64,000 bases of DNA, taken from NCBI GenBank assembly GCA_900230115.1, contig LT907983.1:4510774-4574773 (forward strand). The letters are read 5' to 3'. Positions 46,054 through 54,339 of this stretch are shown one piece after another. The translations under genes and the position numbers were made by a program. The notes below the pieces were generated by a model. That model was given only the letters and a program-made list of their open reading frames with translations, searched no databases and was not told the DNA's origin. The DNA is from Spirosomataceae bacterium TFI 002 (lineage in GTDB: Bacteria; Bacteroidota; Bacteroidia; Cytophagales; Spirosomataceae). Numbering within the stretch: the stretch's first letter is position 1; every line of letters starts with the position of its first letter.

Positions 46054-47424
46054 TTATTTTACGTAGTTGGTACCGTATGGAAAACGTTGTGGACGACTAA
46101 GCATACTGTTTGCTTCATCATCATTTACAAACATTTCAGTATCTGGATTCCATTGTAATTTACGGTTTAGCTTCATAGCAATATGGCTTACTAGACATAC
46201 TGAACATGATCTGTGACCTATTTCTACATGTGAGATAGGATCTTTACCCGACTGAATACAATCCAACCAGTTACCATGCTGCTCATCACTTCTGTAAAGG
46301 TGAATTTCGTCTTTACCGATAACTGATTTTAAGATCTTTGGGTCAGATGCATCCAAGGCTTTTGCACTTTTGGCTGCGTCCACTGGGTCAGATGCAGAAG
46401 CTACATAACTACCTCTTGATACAAATATCCATCCGTCTTCGCCTTCATATCTAATACCGTTGGTGTATCCACCACTTGTTAGCATTGTAATGCCATTTGC
46501 ATATTCTGCTTTTACCATGAAGTCCCCATGTACATTCCAAAGTCCTGATCTAGGGAAATCTGCTACTGCTTCTACGCTTATTGGGCCTGTATGCTCAGTA
46601 TCCATTCCCCATGCTGCTGAATCAAAATGGTGTTGTCCCCATCCTGTGATCATACCAGCACCGTATTGTTCTATACGTAACCAACCTGGTCTATCGTATC
46701 CAACTTGTGGGTGAACACCAATCTCAGTGTATGGAACTTCTGGAGTAGAGCCAAGCCACATGTCATAATTCAAATTAGAAGGAATAGGCATAGGAGCTGC
46801 CTCTGGTCCCGATGGATCTCCGGGTAAACCTACTTTCACGGTATGTATTTTTCCTATTCTACCGTTTCTCACTAGCTCAGCAGCTACACGAAATTGTGGA
46901 GATGAACGCTGTTGTGTTCCTAGTTGTAATGTAGTTCCTTTTAGTTTTACGGCATCAGCTAACTGACGACCTTCTTTTATTGTAAGAGAAGTAGGCTTTT
47001 GCAGGTAAACGTGCTTACCAGCATAAGTTGCAGCCATGGCTGGGTGAGAGTGTTGATGATCAGGTGTACTTACTATGACTGCATCAATATCTTTATTAAG
47101 CAGCATTTCTCTAAAGTCCCCGTACATTTTTACATCCATGTACTTTTGGCCCGTTTTTTTCTGATAGTAGTTCTCAATGAGCTTCTTACCATCTGCCATA
47201 CGATTGCTGTCAACGTCACAAACTGCTACAAATCTCGCAACGTCGTGTTGTAATGTACCAGGCATGTCGTGGTCTCTAGCAATTCTTCCACATCCTATTT
47301 GACCTATATTGATCTTATTACTTGGGGCATTTTTGCCAAAAACTGAAGATGGGACAATAGTTGGGAATCCTATAATTCCTGCCGTTCCTAGGAGGGACTT
47401 GTTGATAAAACTTCTTCTTTTCAT
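46054..47424 (-). CDS. Tat-exported Gfo/Idh/MocA family oxidoreductase
   Basis: A 456-residue protein with a twin-arginine-like signal (MKRRSFINKSLLGTAGIIG). The Rossmann part has IGQIGCGRIARDHDMPG, VAVCDVDSNRM, VSTPDHQHSHPAM and LQKPTSLTIKEG; the sheet domain has HFDSAAWGMDTEHTGP and NWLDCIQSGKDP. Related in plan to the gene at 25469 but diverged. It follows the PmoA-family gene by 6 bases, and the lipoprotein oxidoreductase follows it by 10 bases. Role in a periplasmic sugar-oxidation pathway is inferred. Confidence 0.9.
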   Translation of the reverse strand: MKRRSFINKSLLGTAGIIGFPTIVPSSVFGKNAPSNKINIGQIGCGRIARDHDMPGTLQHDVARFVAVCDVDSNRMADGKKLIENYYQKKTGQKYMDVKMYGDFREMLLNKDIDAVIVSTPDHQHSHPAMAATYAGKHVYLQKPTSLTIKEGRQLADAVKLKGTTLQLGTQQRSSPQFRVAAELVRNGRIGKIHTVKVGLPGDPSGPEAAPMPIPSNLNYDMWLGSTPEVPYTEIGVHPQVGYDRPGWLRIEQYGAGMITGWGQHHFDSAAWGMDTEHTGPISVEAVADFPRSGLWNVHGDFMVKAEYANGITMLTSGGYTNGIRYEGEDGWIFVSRGSYVASASDPVDAAKSAKALDASDPKILKSVIGKDEIHLYRSDEQHGNWLDCIQSGKDPISHVEIGHRSCSVCLVSHIAMKLNRKLQWNPDTEMFVNDDEANSMLSRPQRFPYGTNYVK

Positions 47425-47430
47425 AATACT

Positions 47431-48609
47431 TTAATTAAGATTTATATTGTCTTGGTTCGCAAATGCTTGCCAATGAGCCTCAGCTTCTGAAGGACTTAAG
47501 TGTCCGTCAAAAACCAACATTCGATATTTCAATTGATAATTTTTATTCGGTTCTATTTTCCATTCAACGTGACGGATTGGACAAAATTCTAAAAATACAT
47601 TTCCTTTTCCCTCGTATGTGTCTTCTGGCCATACACGCATTGGTTCTGGATGTGACCTGTTGTTTGGATGACTCATGATTAGTATTCCGCTTCTTTGATT
47701 TGGGACTTCACTTTCACCTTCTATAATACACCATTTGGCATTGTTACCATCGGCATCCAATCTTGTTTTACCTTCAGAAGTGAGTATAGAGCTGTTTGCT
47801 GTTCCCCACTTCTCAGTCCCTCTAAATCCAATACCTCCTCCATAACGATATGCATCGAAAAGGATTCCATTTTTTAAAGGACTTGAGAATGTAGAATTGT
47901 AGTCTACTAAATAAACGCCGTTTACATTCCAAGTTTTAATTTCAAGCTCCTCTACAATTGCAGTTTCGTTGCTTTTGAGATTATTATGGTGCTGAATAGC
48001 TTTTATACTTGAATAAGCATTTCCCTTTTCATATTTTTTAAATGAGTTGAATAAAACAGTACCTGTTCCATCATTTAAATTCCAAAAGTCAATGTGTTCT
48101 CCTTCAATTGTTGTTTTTGTCCAAGGTCCCCAAATTCCATAATGATGATAATGGTCACTTGGTTGTATTCTAGTTAAACGTGTTCCATTGGGTGAATAAA
48201 GCGGATGGATAAAACCAGATTTTGCATAAAGCTCACTTTTGCCTTCAGGAGCGGCTTGCATACCATTTACATATGTTAGTATGGTTGAATTCTTTGAGGT
48301 AAAGCTTACATTACTTTGATCTTTAAAAATATTCACCTTTCCAAGATTTGATTGGTCTTGTAAATTACACAAAGTCAATTTCCTTTTATTATTGGATGAA
48401 GGTGCAATAATAAAATTCATAGTTTTATCCTCCGAATTGTATTGTGAAGGTACGCTCATTAATTCTTCACCAATTTTCTCGCAAACAGATATCTTAGAAC
48501 CACTATAAGAAAACGTATATGTGCTTACGACTTTGGGGTTCACCAACTCTATGCTTTGGGCAAAAGTGATCAATGGAAGAAAGACGAAAACTATACTTAG
48601 GAGTTTCAA
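47431..48609 (-). CDS. PmoA/DUF6807 family secreted protein
   Basis: A 392-residue exported protein with signal MKLLSIVFVFLPLITFAQS, start TTG at 48609. It contains GFIHPLYSPNGTRLTRIQPSDHYHHYGIWGPW, EHIDFWNLNDGTG, YGGGIGFRGTEKW and ILIMSHPNNRSHPEPMRVWP, the pattern of the PmoA-family (DUF6807) proteins common in glycan loci, usually beside Gfo/Idh/MocA and ThuA proteins. The family name is historical; its role is unknown. A beta-sandwich fold is likely. It starts the operon. Confidence 0.82.
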   Translation of the reverse strand: MKLLSIVFVFLPLITFAQSIELVNPKVVSTYTFSYSGSKISVCEKIGEELMSVPSQYNSEDKTMNFIIAPSSNNKRKLTLCNLQDQSNLGKVNIFKDQSNVSFTSKNSTILTYVNGMQAAPEGKSELYAKSGFIHPLYSPNGTRLTRIQPSDHYHHYGIWGPWTKTTIEGEHIDFWNLNDGTGTVLFNSFKKYEKGNAYSSIKAIQHHNNLKSNETAIVEELEIKTWNVNGVYLVDYNSTFSSPLKNGILFDAYRYGGGIGFRGTEKWGTANSSILTSEGKTRLDADGNNAKWCIIEGESEVPNQRSGILIMSHPNNRSHPEPMRVWPEDTYEGKGNVFLEFCPIRHVEWKIEPNKNYQLKYRMLVFDGHLSPSEAEAHWQAFANQDNINLN

Positions 48610-48825
48610 AAAAGTAAGAGGTTGCTGTTTGAGATTAAATATAAAAAGCTAGAGCGACTTATTAAAAGTTAAGTTCTAAAATCGGCTTGAAATGATTATA
48701 TTTTATCAGTTAATAATGTAATAGTATTGAAGCATTTAATTTCAAAAGGAATTGACATAATGAATCTAAATTTCTTACAAAGAATTGTTAATTTGGCGGA
48801 AATTAAACAGTAAAGACAACCTCTA
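48610..48825. other. Divergent intergenic region between the PmoA-family and ThuA genes
   Basis: No gene is seen. It is AT-rich with a near-consensus TTAATTTG around 48788-48796 ahead of the ThuA gene. The divergent layout suggests shared control of the two carbohydrate genes. Confidence 0.35.
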
Positions 48826-49755
48826 ATGGAAAAAAACGTAAGATTTTTTTATTTTATTTTAGCTTTATTTTTAGCTCAAAACATCTCGGCCCAAAGCTTA
48901 CCCGAAGTGAAACTTGATAAGGCTTGGGAAAGCAAAATAGAAAAGCTAGCACCTGCCAAGCTCGCTTTTCCTAGTTCGAAAACACATAAGGTTTTGGTAT
49001 TCTCATTACATACAGGTTTCAACCACTGGGTAATTCCTCATACTGAGAAAATGATTACAATTTTGGCTGACAAAGCAGGCGGGTTTGATCTGACTAGTAC
49101 AAAGAATATTGAAGATTTGAGCATTAAGAATTTGAAACAATACGACGCTATTGTCTTGAACAATAACTGTAGTATCGGAGATCATAGAGATATGTTTTGG
49201 GACGTATTTAAAAATGATGTTGGATTAGATTCTGCAGCGGCAATGAAAAAGGCTGCCAAGTTTGAAAAGAACCTTTTGAAATATGTAAAAAAAGGTGGTG
49301 GAGTTATGGCCATGCATGGTGGAATTGTAATGCAAAACAAATCTATGGCTTTCAGTGAAATGATGGGTGGTAGTTTTGAATATCATCCAAAGCAACAAGA
49401 GATTGAAGTTAAGCTTGTTGATACTTCGCATCCATTGGTTAGTGCATTTTCAGGTTCGAGTTTTACTCACTTTGATGAGCCTTATATATTTAACAATGCT
49501 TATACCAAGAAGAATTTTAAGCCTTTATTGTATTTTGACGCAAGCAAAATAGAGGGATTACGTAATCCAAATGGTGATGCTAAACGTTACGTTTCTTGGA
49601 TAAAAACATATGGCAAGGGACGTGTTTTTTACTCTTCTCCTTCTCACAATGCCCAAAGTTTCGATAATCCTGAGTTGTTGCAATATTTCCTAAACGGGTT
49701 GCAGTTTGCAGTTGGGGATGTGGAATGCGATACAACACCAATAGGGGTGAAGTAA
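48826..49755 (+). CDS. Secreted ThuA-domain protein
   Basis: A 309-residue exported protein with a signal peptide ending ISAQ. The GATase-like ThuA fold covers most of it: VLVFSLHTGFNHWVIPHTEKMITIL, YDAIVLNNNCSIGDHR, GGGVMAMHGGIVMQ, HPLVSAFSG, DEPYIFN, SWIKTYGKGRVFYSSPSHN. ThuA proteins were first linked to trehalose use and occur with Gfo/Idh/MocA oxidoreductases, as here (divergent locus). Catalysis unknown. Confidence 0.87.
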   Translation: MEKNVRFFYFILALFLAQNISAQSLPEVKLDKAWESKIEKLAPAKLAFPSSKTHKVLVFSLHTGFNHWVIPHTEKMITILADKAGGFDLTSTKNIEDLSIKNLKQYDAIVLNNNCSIGDHRDMFWDVFKNDVGLDSAAAMKKAAKFEKNLLKYVKKGGGVMAMHGGIVMQNKSMAFSEMMGGSFEYHPKQQEIEVKLVDTSHPLVSAFSGSSFTHFDEPYIFNNAYTKKNFKPLLYFDASKIEGLRNPNGDAKRYVSWIKTYGKGRVFYSSPSHNAQSFDNPELLQYFLNGLQFAVGDVECDTTPIGVK

Positions 49756-49784
49756 GCAAAATATTCGTACTGGCAAGCTCAGTT

Positions 49785-49832
49785 ATAAAAAACCTAATCA
49801 ACTCTGTAGTTTATGAGTTGATTAGGTTTTTT
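49785..49832 (+). terminator. Bidirectional hairpin terminator after the ThuA gene
   Basis: aacctaatcaactc (49791-49804) pairs perfectly with gagttgattaggtt (49815-49828), with an A run before and a T run after. It should end plus-strand transcription. Confidence 0.9.
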
Positions 49833-49966
49833 GTTTAAAATAAGGTTTTTGCAGAAGCTGGGCTTTATCCTTGACTACATTTTATGTGGAGATATGGAAA
49901 AGTTTAATTCTCCAGGGCCTTATTAATTCAATTTTAATCAGAAGTGGCTTTTAACTATTATAAAGT

Positions 49967-49974
49967 TAAATTTG
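49967..49974 (+). promoter_or_regulatory. Candidate -7 element for the PhnA-type gene
   Basis: TAAATTTG fits TAnnTTTG, 23 bases before the ATG. A GTGG at 49944-49947 is a poor -33 match at 19 bases spacing. Confidence 0.4.
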
Positions 49975-49997
49975 CATTTCCTCTTTAAAACCAAAAA

Positions 49998-50576
49998 ATG
50001 AACGAAAAAGAAATTATCAGTAGAAGTGGTGGTGCATGTGAATTATGTGCAAAAACAGAAGATCTTGGTGTTTTTGAAGTAAGCCATGCACCTGACGAGT
50101 CCAATGAGTCATTTGCCTACTTGTGTAGTACTTGTAGCGATCAAATTCTAGATAAAGATCAAACTGACCCGAACCATTGGAGATGCCTGAATGACAGTAT
50201 GTGGAGCGAGGTACCAGCGGTACAAGTTCTTGCATGGAGAATGCTTGATAGATTACGAGGAGAAGGTTGGCCTTCAGACTTGCTAGATATGCTTTACCTC
50301 GATGACGAAAAATTGGAATGGGCCAAAGCTGGAAAAGATAAAACAGAAGAAGAGCTTAGCAATGTCCACAAAGACAGTAATGGTGTTGAGTTATTACAAG
50401 GAGACTCTGTTGTGTTGATCAAAGACTTAAATGTGAAAGGAACCAGCATGGTTGCTAAAAGAGGAACAGCCGTGAGAAACATATCACTGGTACATGATAA
50501 CGTGGAGCATATAGAAGGAAAAGTGAACGGAACTCAAATAGTAATTCTAACTCAATACACAAAAAAGAGTAGCTAA
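49998..50576 (+). CDS. PhnA/YjdM family protein with zinc-ribbon N-terminus
   Basis: A 192-residue cytosolic protein. Two CxxC knuckles (CELCAKTEDL and YLCSTCSDQ) form a zinc ribbon at residues about 12-50. The C-terminal SH3-like PhnA domain has ELLQGDSVVLIKDLNVKG, MVAKRGTAVRNISLV and KVNGTQIVILTQYTKK. Despite the name, no true phosphonate enzyme role is established for this family. The middle (PNHWRCLNDSMWSEVPAVQVLAWRMLDRL) is characteristic of the longer form. Its 3' end overlaps the convergent GNAT gene by 4 bases. Confidence 0.88.
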   Translation: MNEKEIISRSGGACELCAKTEDLGVFEVSHAPDESNESFAYLCSTCSDQILDKDQTDPNHWRCLNDSMWSEVPAVQVLAWRMLDRLRGEGWPSDLLDMLYLDDEKLEWAKAGKDKTEEELSNVHKDSNGVELLQGDSVVLIKDLNVKGTSMVAKRGTAVRNISLVHDNVEHIEGKVNGTQIVILTQYTKKSS

Positions 50577-51094
50577 AAACTCAAAAGCATTCGATGGTTT
50601 GGGTTATTGTGATTTGGAGAAATAGGAAAATCAAAAGCTCCCACTATCTCGAAATCCTGCTTTTTATAAAAGGCAATTGCTCGCTCATTACCTATCCAGG
50701 TATTGAGCCAAATACCCTTTTGCTTTTGCTCTTTCGAAAAGTCAAATAAATACTGAATTAAAGCTTTGGATACTCCTTTTCCTAAATAAGATGGATCAAT
50801 ATAAAATCTATCTAGTTTCGTCATTTGCTCATGTCTTGCATCTGGAAAAGTAGTATTCAAAGCTATCTTTGAATAAGCGATAACGTCGCCATTATTGACT
50901 ACCACATGGTATATATTTGAGGAATCAGCGATGTCTTTTTCAAATGCCCTTAGATTATAGTTTTTGTTAATAAACCAATCTAGATCCTCTTTTTTAGCAC
51001 TTTTTATGTGTGTAGATAAAAAGCTTGGAATCGCTACATTGAGAATTCCTTGTGCATCTTCAAGTGTAGCAGTTCTAATTTTGAATTCATTCAT
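50573..51094 (-). CDS. GNAT family N-acetyltransferase
   Basis: A 173-residue acetyl-CoA-dependent acyltransferase. The GNAT core has KLDRFYIDPSYLGKGVSKALI (the acetyl-CoA loop, with GKGVS), WLNTWIGNERAIAFYKKQDFE and FKIRTATLEDAQGI at the start. Substrate unknown (small molecule, peptide or antibiotic). It is the last gene of a compact minus-strand set after GH20, VOC and PhyH genes (12 bases after PhyH). Confidence 0.87.
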   Translation of the reverse strand: MNEFKIRTATLEDAQGILNVAIPSFLSTHIKSAKKEDLDWFINKNYNLRAFEKDIADSSNIYHVVVNNGDVIAYSKIALNTTFPDARHEQMTKLDRFYIDPSYLGKGVSKALIQYLFDFSKEQKQKGIWLNTWIGNERAIAFYKKQDFEIVGAFDFPISPNHNNPNHRMLLSF

Positions 51095-51106
51095 TTTTAT
51101 TTAACC

Positions 51107-51844
51107 CTAAACATCTAAAATCCATTCGCCTTTAGGACCAATTCTTTTTCGGGTGTCGTCTTTGATGTATCTTTTTTGATCAATTTGCTGTGGTTGATCT
51201 CGCGTACAAAAGTAGCTGTGAATGCTACGTCTATCCTTATCTGTGTAGTTGGTGGTGCCACCGTGCCACACGTGAGAATTGAAAATAAATACTGACCCTG
51301 CCGGAGCATTTATAAGTATCTGATCGGGGTGTGGTAAGCTTGGGTCTTCTATTGCTTGGTCTGGTAGAAGGTCTCCTTTGTGTGTGCCTGGTACAATTCT
51401 AGTGGCTCCATTAGTGGGAGTGAAATCGTCTAGCAACCAAATTGTATTGCATACCTTGTAGTTTCCATTCACTATGGTATTTCCCCAATCTACGTGAAGC
51501 TTTTGGTTTCCTTTTCCAGGTTTGGCAGCCCTATAGTTTAAGGAAGAAAGCTTATGCTCAATACCTAAAACAGCAGTAATCGCGGCCAAAACTTTGGGGT
51601 GGGTGTAGAAAATATCAAAAAGCTCTCCTTTGTTTACCAAATCCGCCAAGCGGTCAGCTCCTTCTTCTTTTGGATGTCGAATGTACTTGGAATCAAAGAG
51701 TTCGGAGCCAGCATTTTCGCCTTCGTTCTTTTGAAGGTCAGCAATTTTTTGGTTGACGGCATTAACTTCACTATCGCTTAGCAATTTACCCAAAGGTAAA
51801 TAGCCTTCATTTGCAAGGAATGCTACTTCTTCTGTTGTAATCAT
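51107..51844 (-). CDS. PhyH family Fe(II)/2-oxoglutarate oxygenase
   Basis: A 245-residue oxygenase. The iron-binding HxD is in KLHVDWGNT, and the distal His in HVWHGGTTNYTDKDRRS, where Arg binds 2-oxoglutarate. The GATRIVPGTHKGD segment is typical. It is distinct from the copy at 21189, sharing only the family pattern. It lies between VOC and GNAT genes with gaps of 4 and 12 bases. Substrate unknown. Confidence 0.88.
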   Translation of the reverse strand: MITTEEVAFLANEGYLPLGKLLSDSEVNAVNQKIADLQKNEGENAGSELFDSKYIRHPKEEGADRLADLVNKGELFDIFYTHPKVLAAITAVLGIEHKLSSLNYRAAKPGKGNQKLHVDWGNTIVNGNYKVCNTIWLLDDFTPTNGATRIVPGTHKGDLLPDQAIEDPSLPHPDQILINAPAGSVFIFNSHVWHGGTTNYTDKDRRSIHSYFCTRDQPQQIDQKRYIKDDTRKRIGPKGEWILDV

Positions 51845-51848
51845 AAAA

Positions 51849-52223
51849 TCAATCTTTGAGACTAAAATAAGGGTTAAATATCAATCCAATTATGTTTCCA
51901 AAAGGATCTTTTATTTCTGCGGTAGATAGTTCACCACCACGATTGGTCGGCGGTTCTTGGGCGGTAGCACCTAAATCTAGAAAGTTTTGATAGACTTTTT
52001 CTATGTCCTCTACTCCCCAATAACTCACTACACCATCAGTCTTTACAGCTATTGATTCACTTGGTTGCAAGCCAAGTTCATATCCACCAATATTGAAACC
52101 TACATAAAATGGCTCATCAAAATAGGGTGCTGTTCCAAATGCTTTGGTGTACCAATCTCTTGCAACTGAAATTTCATTTACCTTATAGATAGTAGTTCTT
52201 AACCCTAAGAAATTATTTTCCAT
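51849..52223 (-). CDS. VOC family (glyoxalase/bleomycin-resistance) protein
   Basis: A 124-residue single VOC domain: RTTIYKVNEISVARDWYTKAFG, FNIGGYELGLQPSE, VSYWGVEDIEKVYQNFLDLG and IKDPFGNIIGLIFNP. These proteins bind metal and do small-molecule chemistry, or bind drugs. Position between GH20 and PhyH genes suggests a metabolic role in that operon. Specific reaction cannot be told. Confidence 0.85.
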   Translation of the reverse strand: MENNFLGLRTTIYKVNEISVARDWYTKAFGTAPYFDEPFYVGFNIGGYELGLQPSESIAVKTDGVVSYWGVEDIEKVYQNFLDLGATAQEPPTNRGGELSTAEIKDPFGNIIGLIFNPYFSLKD

Positions 52224-52229
52224 TTTTCA

Positions 52230-54293
52230 TCAATTCACTAACTTTTCCTTCTCCAATAGGTCATTTACTTTCTCAACCATGAGAATCTCTGCTTTAAATT
52301 GCCAATCAAAGTTAAGCGATTGGTTTGCCATATGTCTATGATGATCTTGGTCCAAAATATATCCCGATGGCTTGTTTAGGATTCTCTGTTCGCCATAAAC
52401 ATCTTCCAGTTTCTTTCTTGTCTGTTCAAACTTTCGCCCAATTTCCATTAAGTCTTTCTGGTAATTTTGCTTATCAATAGCACGGTCGTATTGTTCAATT
52501 GTTAAGAGAGTTTTGGCAGCGTATTTCACTAATTCGTTCACTTGTTCGTAAACTTCCAAGGTATATTGATTTCTAATACTCTTGACTTTTAGTAGAGCAA
52601 TGGTTTCTCCAATATTTTCGCAGCTTTCTAAGCTGACAGCTGCTTTTTCTATCTTTTCTACATTATCGTTACTCCATTTTCCAGGTTGCTTTGGATCTGG
52701 CATGGCAAGGATCAAGTTGGTTTTGGCATCAACTTCTTTTTTAAGGCTACGTCTGTTGCCTTTTTGCATAAAAGCATTTTCCCAAAATTTCACTCTTTCT
52801 TCCAGCTCATCTATGAATGCATAGTTCTCATTGCCTAGGTCGCTTGAAAATGCTCTGTGGCGATAAGTCTTCTTTAATTCTTCAACAGTAGTTTTATCTC
52901 CTGACCAAGTGTATTCGGCAAAAGCATAAATCCCTCTTTTGTACAATTCAAAATGCGGAGAATCGTCATCCCAAAGTGTGAGCAGTAAACCATTTAGGTT
53001 TTGATTAATGGAAGTCAATGCAAAGTCTCTGATATTGTGCATGTTGCTGGATTCTTGTGGCATAAGTGCCCACCTTGTTTGCCCTGCAGTAGCACCCATC
53101 ACTTGTAAGCCATGTGAAAGAAACCATTCCATGGCTTTTGTATTTCCTAGAGCTTGCGGCTTTTCATAGTTCCATCGCATGTAAATGCAGTTCTTTGGAA
53201 AGCGATCCAAGAACTTGAGTAATTCTCCTTCGTTTTGAGCCCAAACCTCATCCACCTCACTTTGGCTTAACGAAGTATTGAACATTGACCTATATACTTT
53301 GGCATGTTGTAAAGGCATATCATCCCAAAATATAGGAATGCGATTATTTTCAGCAGCAAACTTGCACACTTTTTCTAGCCAAAGAAGTTGTAAATCTAAA
53401 GCTGATCTACCACTATTTCGTCCCGTTGTGTGCACCTCGTCACCTCCAATGTGAAGATATTTACCGTGTGGAGTTGCTTTTATCGCTTCTCTATAAAGGT
53501 CAAATTGAAGCTCATAATATTCGGGGTCAAGGGGATTGAAAGCCCAATCGTTTTCTGGATCATCTCTAAGGTGAGTATACTTTTCATGTTTTAGGATGAA
53601 CGAAGCATGTCCAAGCCCTTGAATCAATGGGCTGATGCTAATATTTCGCTCATTAGCATAATCACTCAGCTTAATCCAGTCTTCTATTGAAATGGCATCT
53701 TCGGAGGCAATAATTGGGTGTTTTTTATAGGCTATTTTATCTTCCAGTTCGGCGATTATGCCGTTAATTTTAAGCTTCGAAAGGTCATCCATCAAATTAT
53801 AATAATAATCTATTTTCTCTCTATGATGCTTGATATCGAGATGTATGAATCGCTCATTAAGAAGTGGGTAGTCTGTGATTTCGCAAATAGGCAGATTAAC
53901 CATTTGCTCGGTTGCATCCTCCACCATTTGTTCCAATGTCATGAAGGCATAAAGCAATCCTGGTTGATCTTTGGCACTAATAAGTACCTTTTTGTTTTCA
54001 ATTTTGAGACTGTAGCCTTCTGCTCTTGTATTTAACTTTGGATCAATTTTGAATTGGATAATTCCATTTTTTGACTTTGTAAGGCCCTTGACGATTGTTC
54101 CTACTTTAGTTAAATTACCTTCGCCAGAATAAGTTTTGAGGTCTTTTGGTGAAATCTCACTGAAGCCGAACAAGTTGAACTTTTGGGGGCTAGGAAGGAT
54201 TTTGAATATGCTTTCGGCTTTCTTTTGGGCATTGGACGGGAAGTAAAGTGCACTCAAAAGTAGAATGATAATCAAACGACTGATGTTTTTCAT
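52230..54293 (-). CDS. Secreted GH20 beta-N-acetylhexosaminidase
   Basis: A 687-residue exported glycosidase with signal peptide (to about residue 22). A GH20b domain precedes the catalytic barrel (EGYSLKIENKKVLISAKDQ, GLLYAFMTLEQMVED). The barrel has LPICEITDYPLLNERFIHLDIKHHREK and the catalytic Asp-Glu of HIGGDEVHTTG (about 280-290). It should release terminal GlcNAc or GalNAc from glycans such as chitin or glycoproteins. It starts a compact operon with VOC, PhyH and GNAT. Confidence 0.9.
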   Translation of the reverse strand: MKNISRLIIILLLSALYFPSNAQKKAESIFKILPSPQKFNLFGFSEISPKDLKTYSGEGNLTKVGTIVKGLTKSKNGIIQFKIDPKLNTRAEGYSLKIENKKVLISAKDQPGLLYAFMTLEQMVEDATEQMVNLPICEITDYPLLNERFIHLDIKHHREKIDYYYNLMDDLSKLKINGIIAELEDKIAYKKHPIIASEDAISIEDWIKLSDYANERNISISPLIQGLGHASFILKHEKYTHLRDDPENDWAFNPLDPEYYELQFDLYREAIKATPHGKYLHIGGDEVHTTGRNSGRSALDLQLLWLEKVCKFAAENNRIPIFWDDMPLQHAKVYRSMFNTSLSQSEVDEVWAQNEGELLKFLDRFPKNCIYMRWNYEKPQALGNTKAMEWFLSHGLQVMGATAGQTRWALMPQESSNMHNIRDFALTSINQNLNGLLLTLWDDDSPHFELYKRGIYAFAEYTWSGDKTTVEELKKTYRHRAFSSDLGNENYAFIDELEERVKFWENAFMQKGNRRSLKKEVDAKTNLILAMPDPKQPGKWSNDNVEKIEKAAVSLESCENIGETIALLKVKSIRNQYTLEVYEQVNELVKYAAKTLLTIEQYDRAIDKQNYQKDLMEIGRKFEQTRKKLEDVYGEQRILNKPSGYILDQDHHRHMANQSLNFDWQFKAEILMVEKVNDLLEKEKLVN

Positions 54294-54339
54294 TAATTAG
54301 GTAGGTTGAATTTGTACCCAATTTATTGAAAATTTACTC

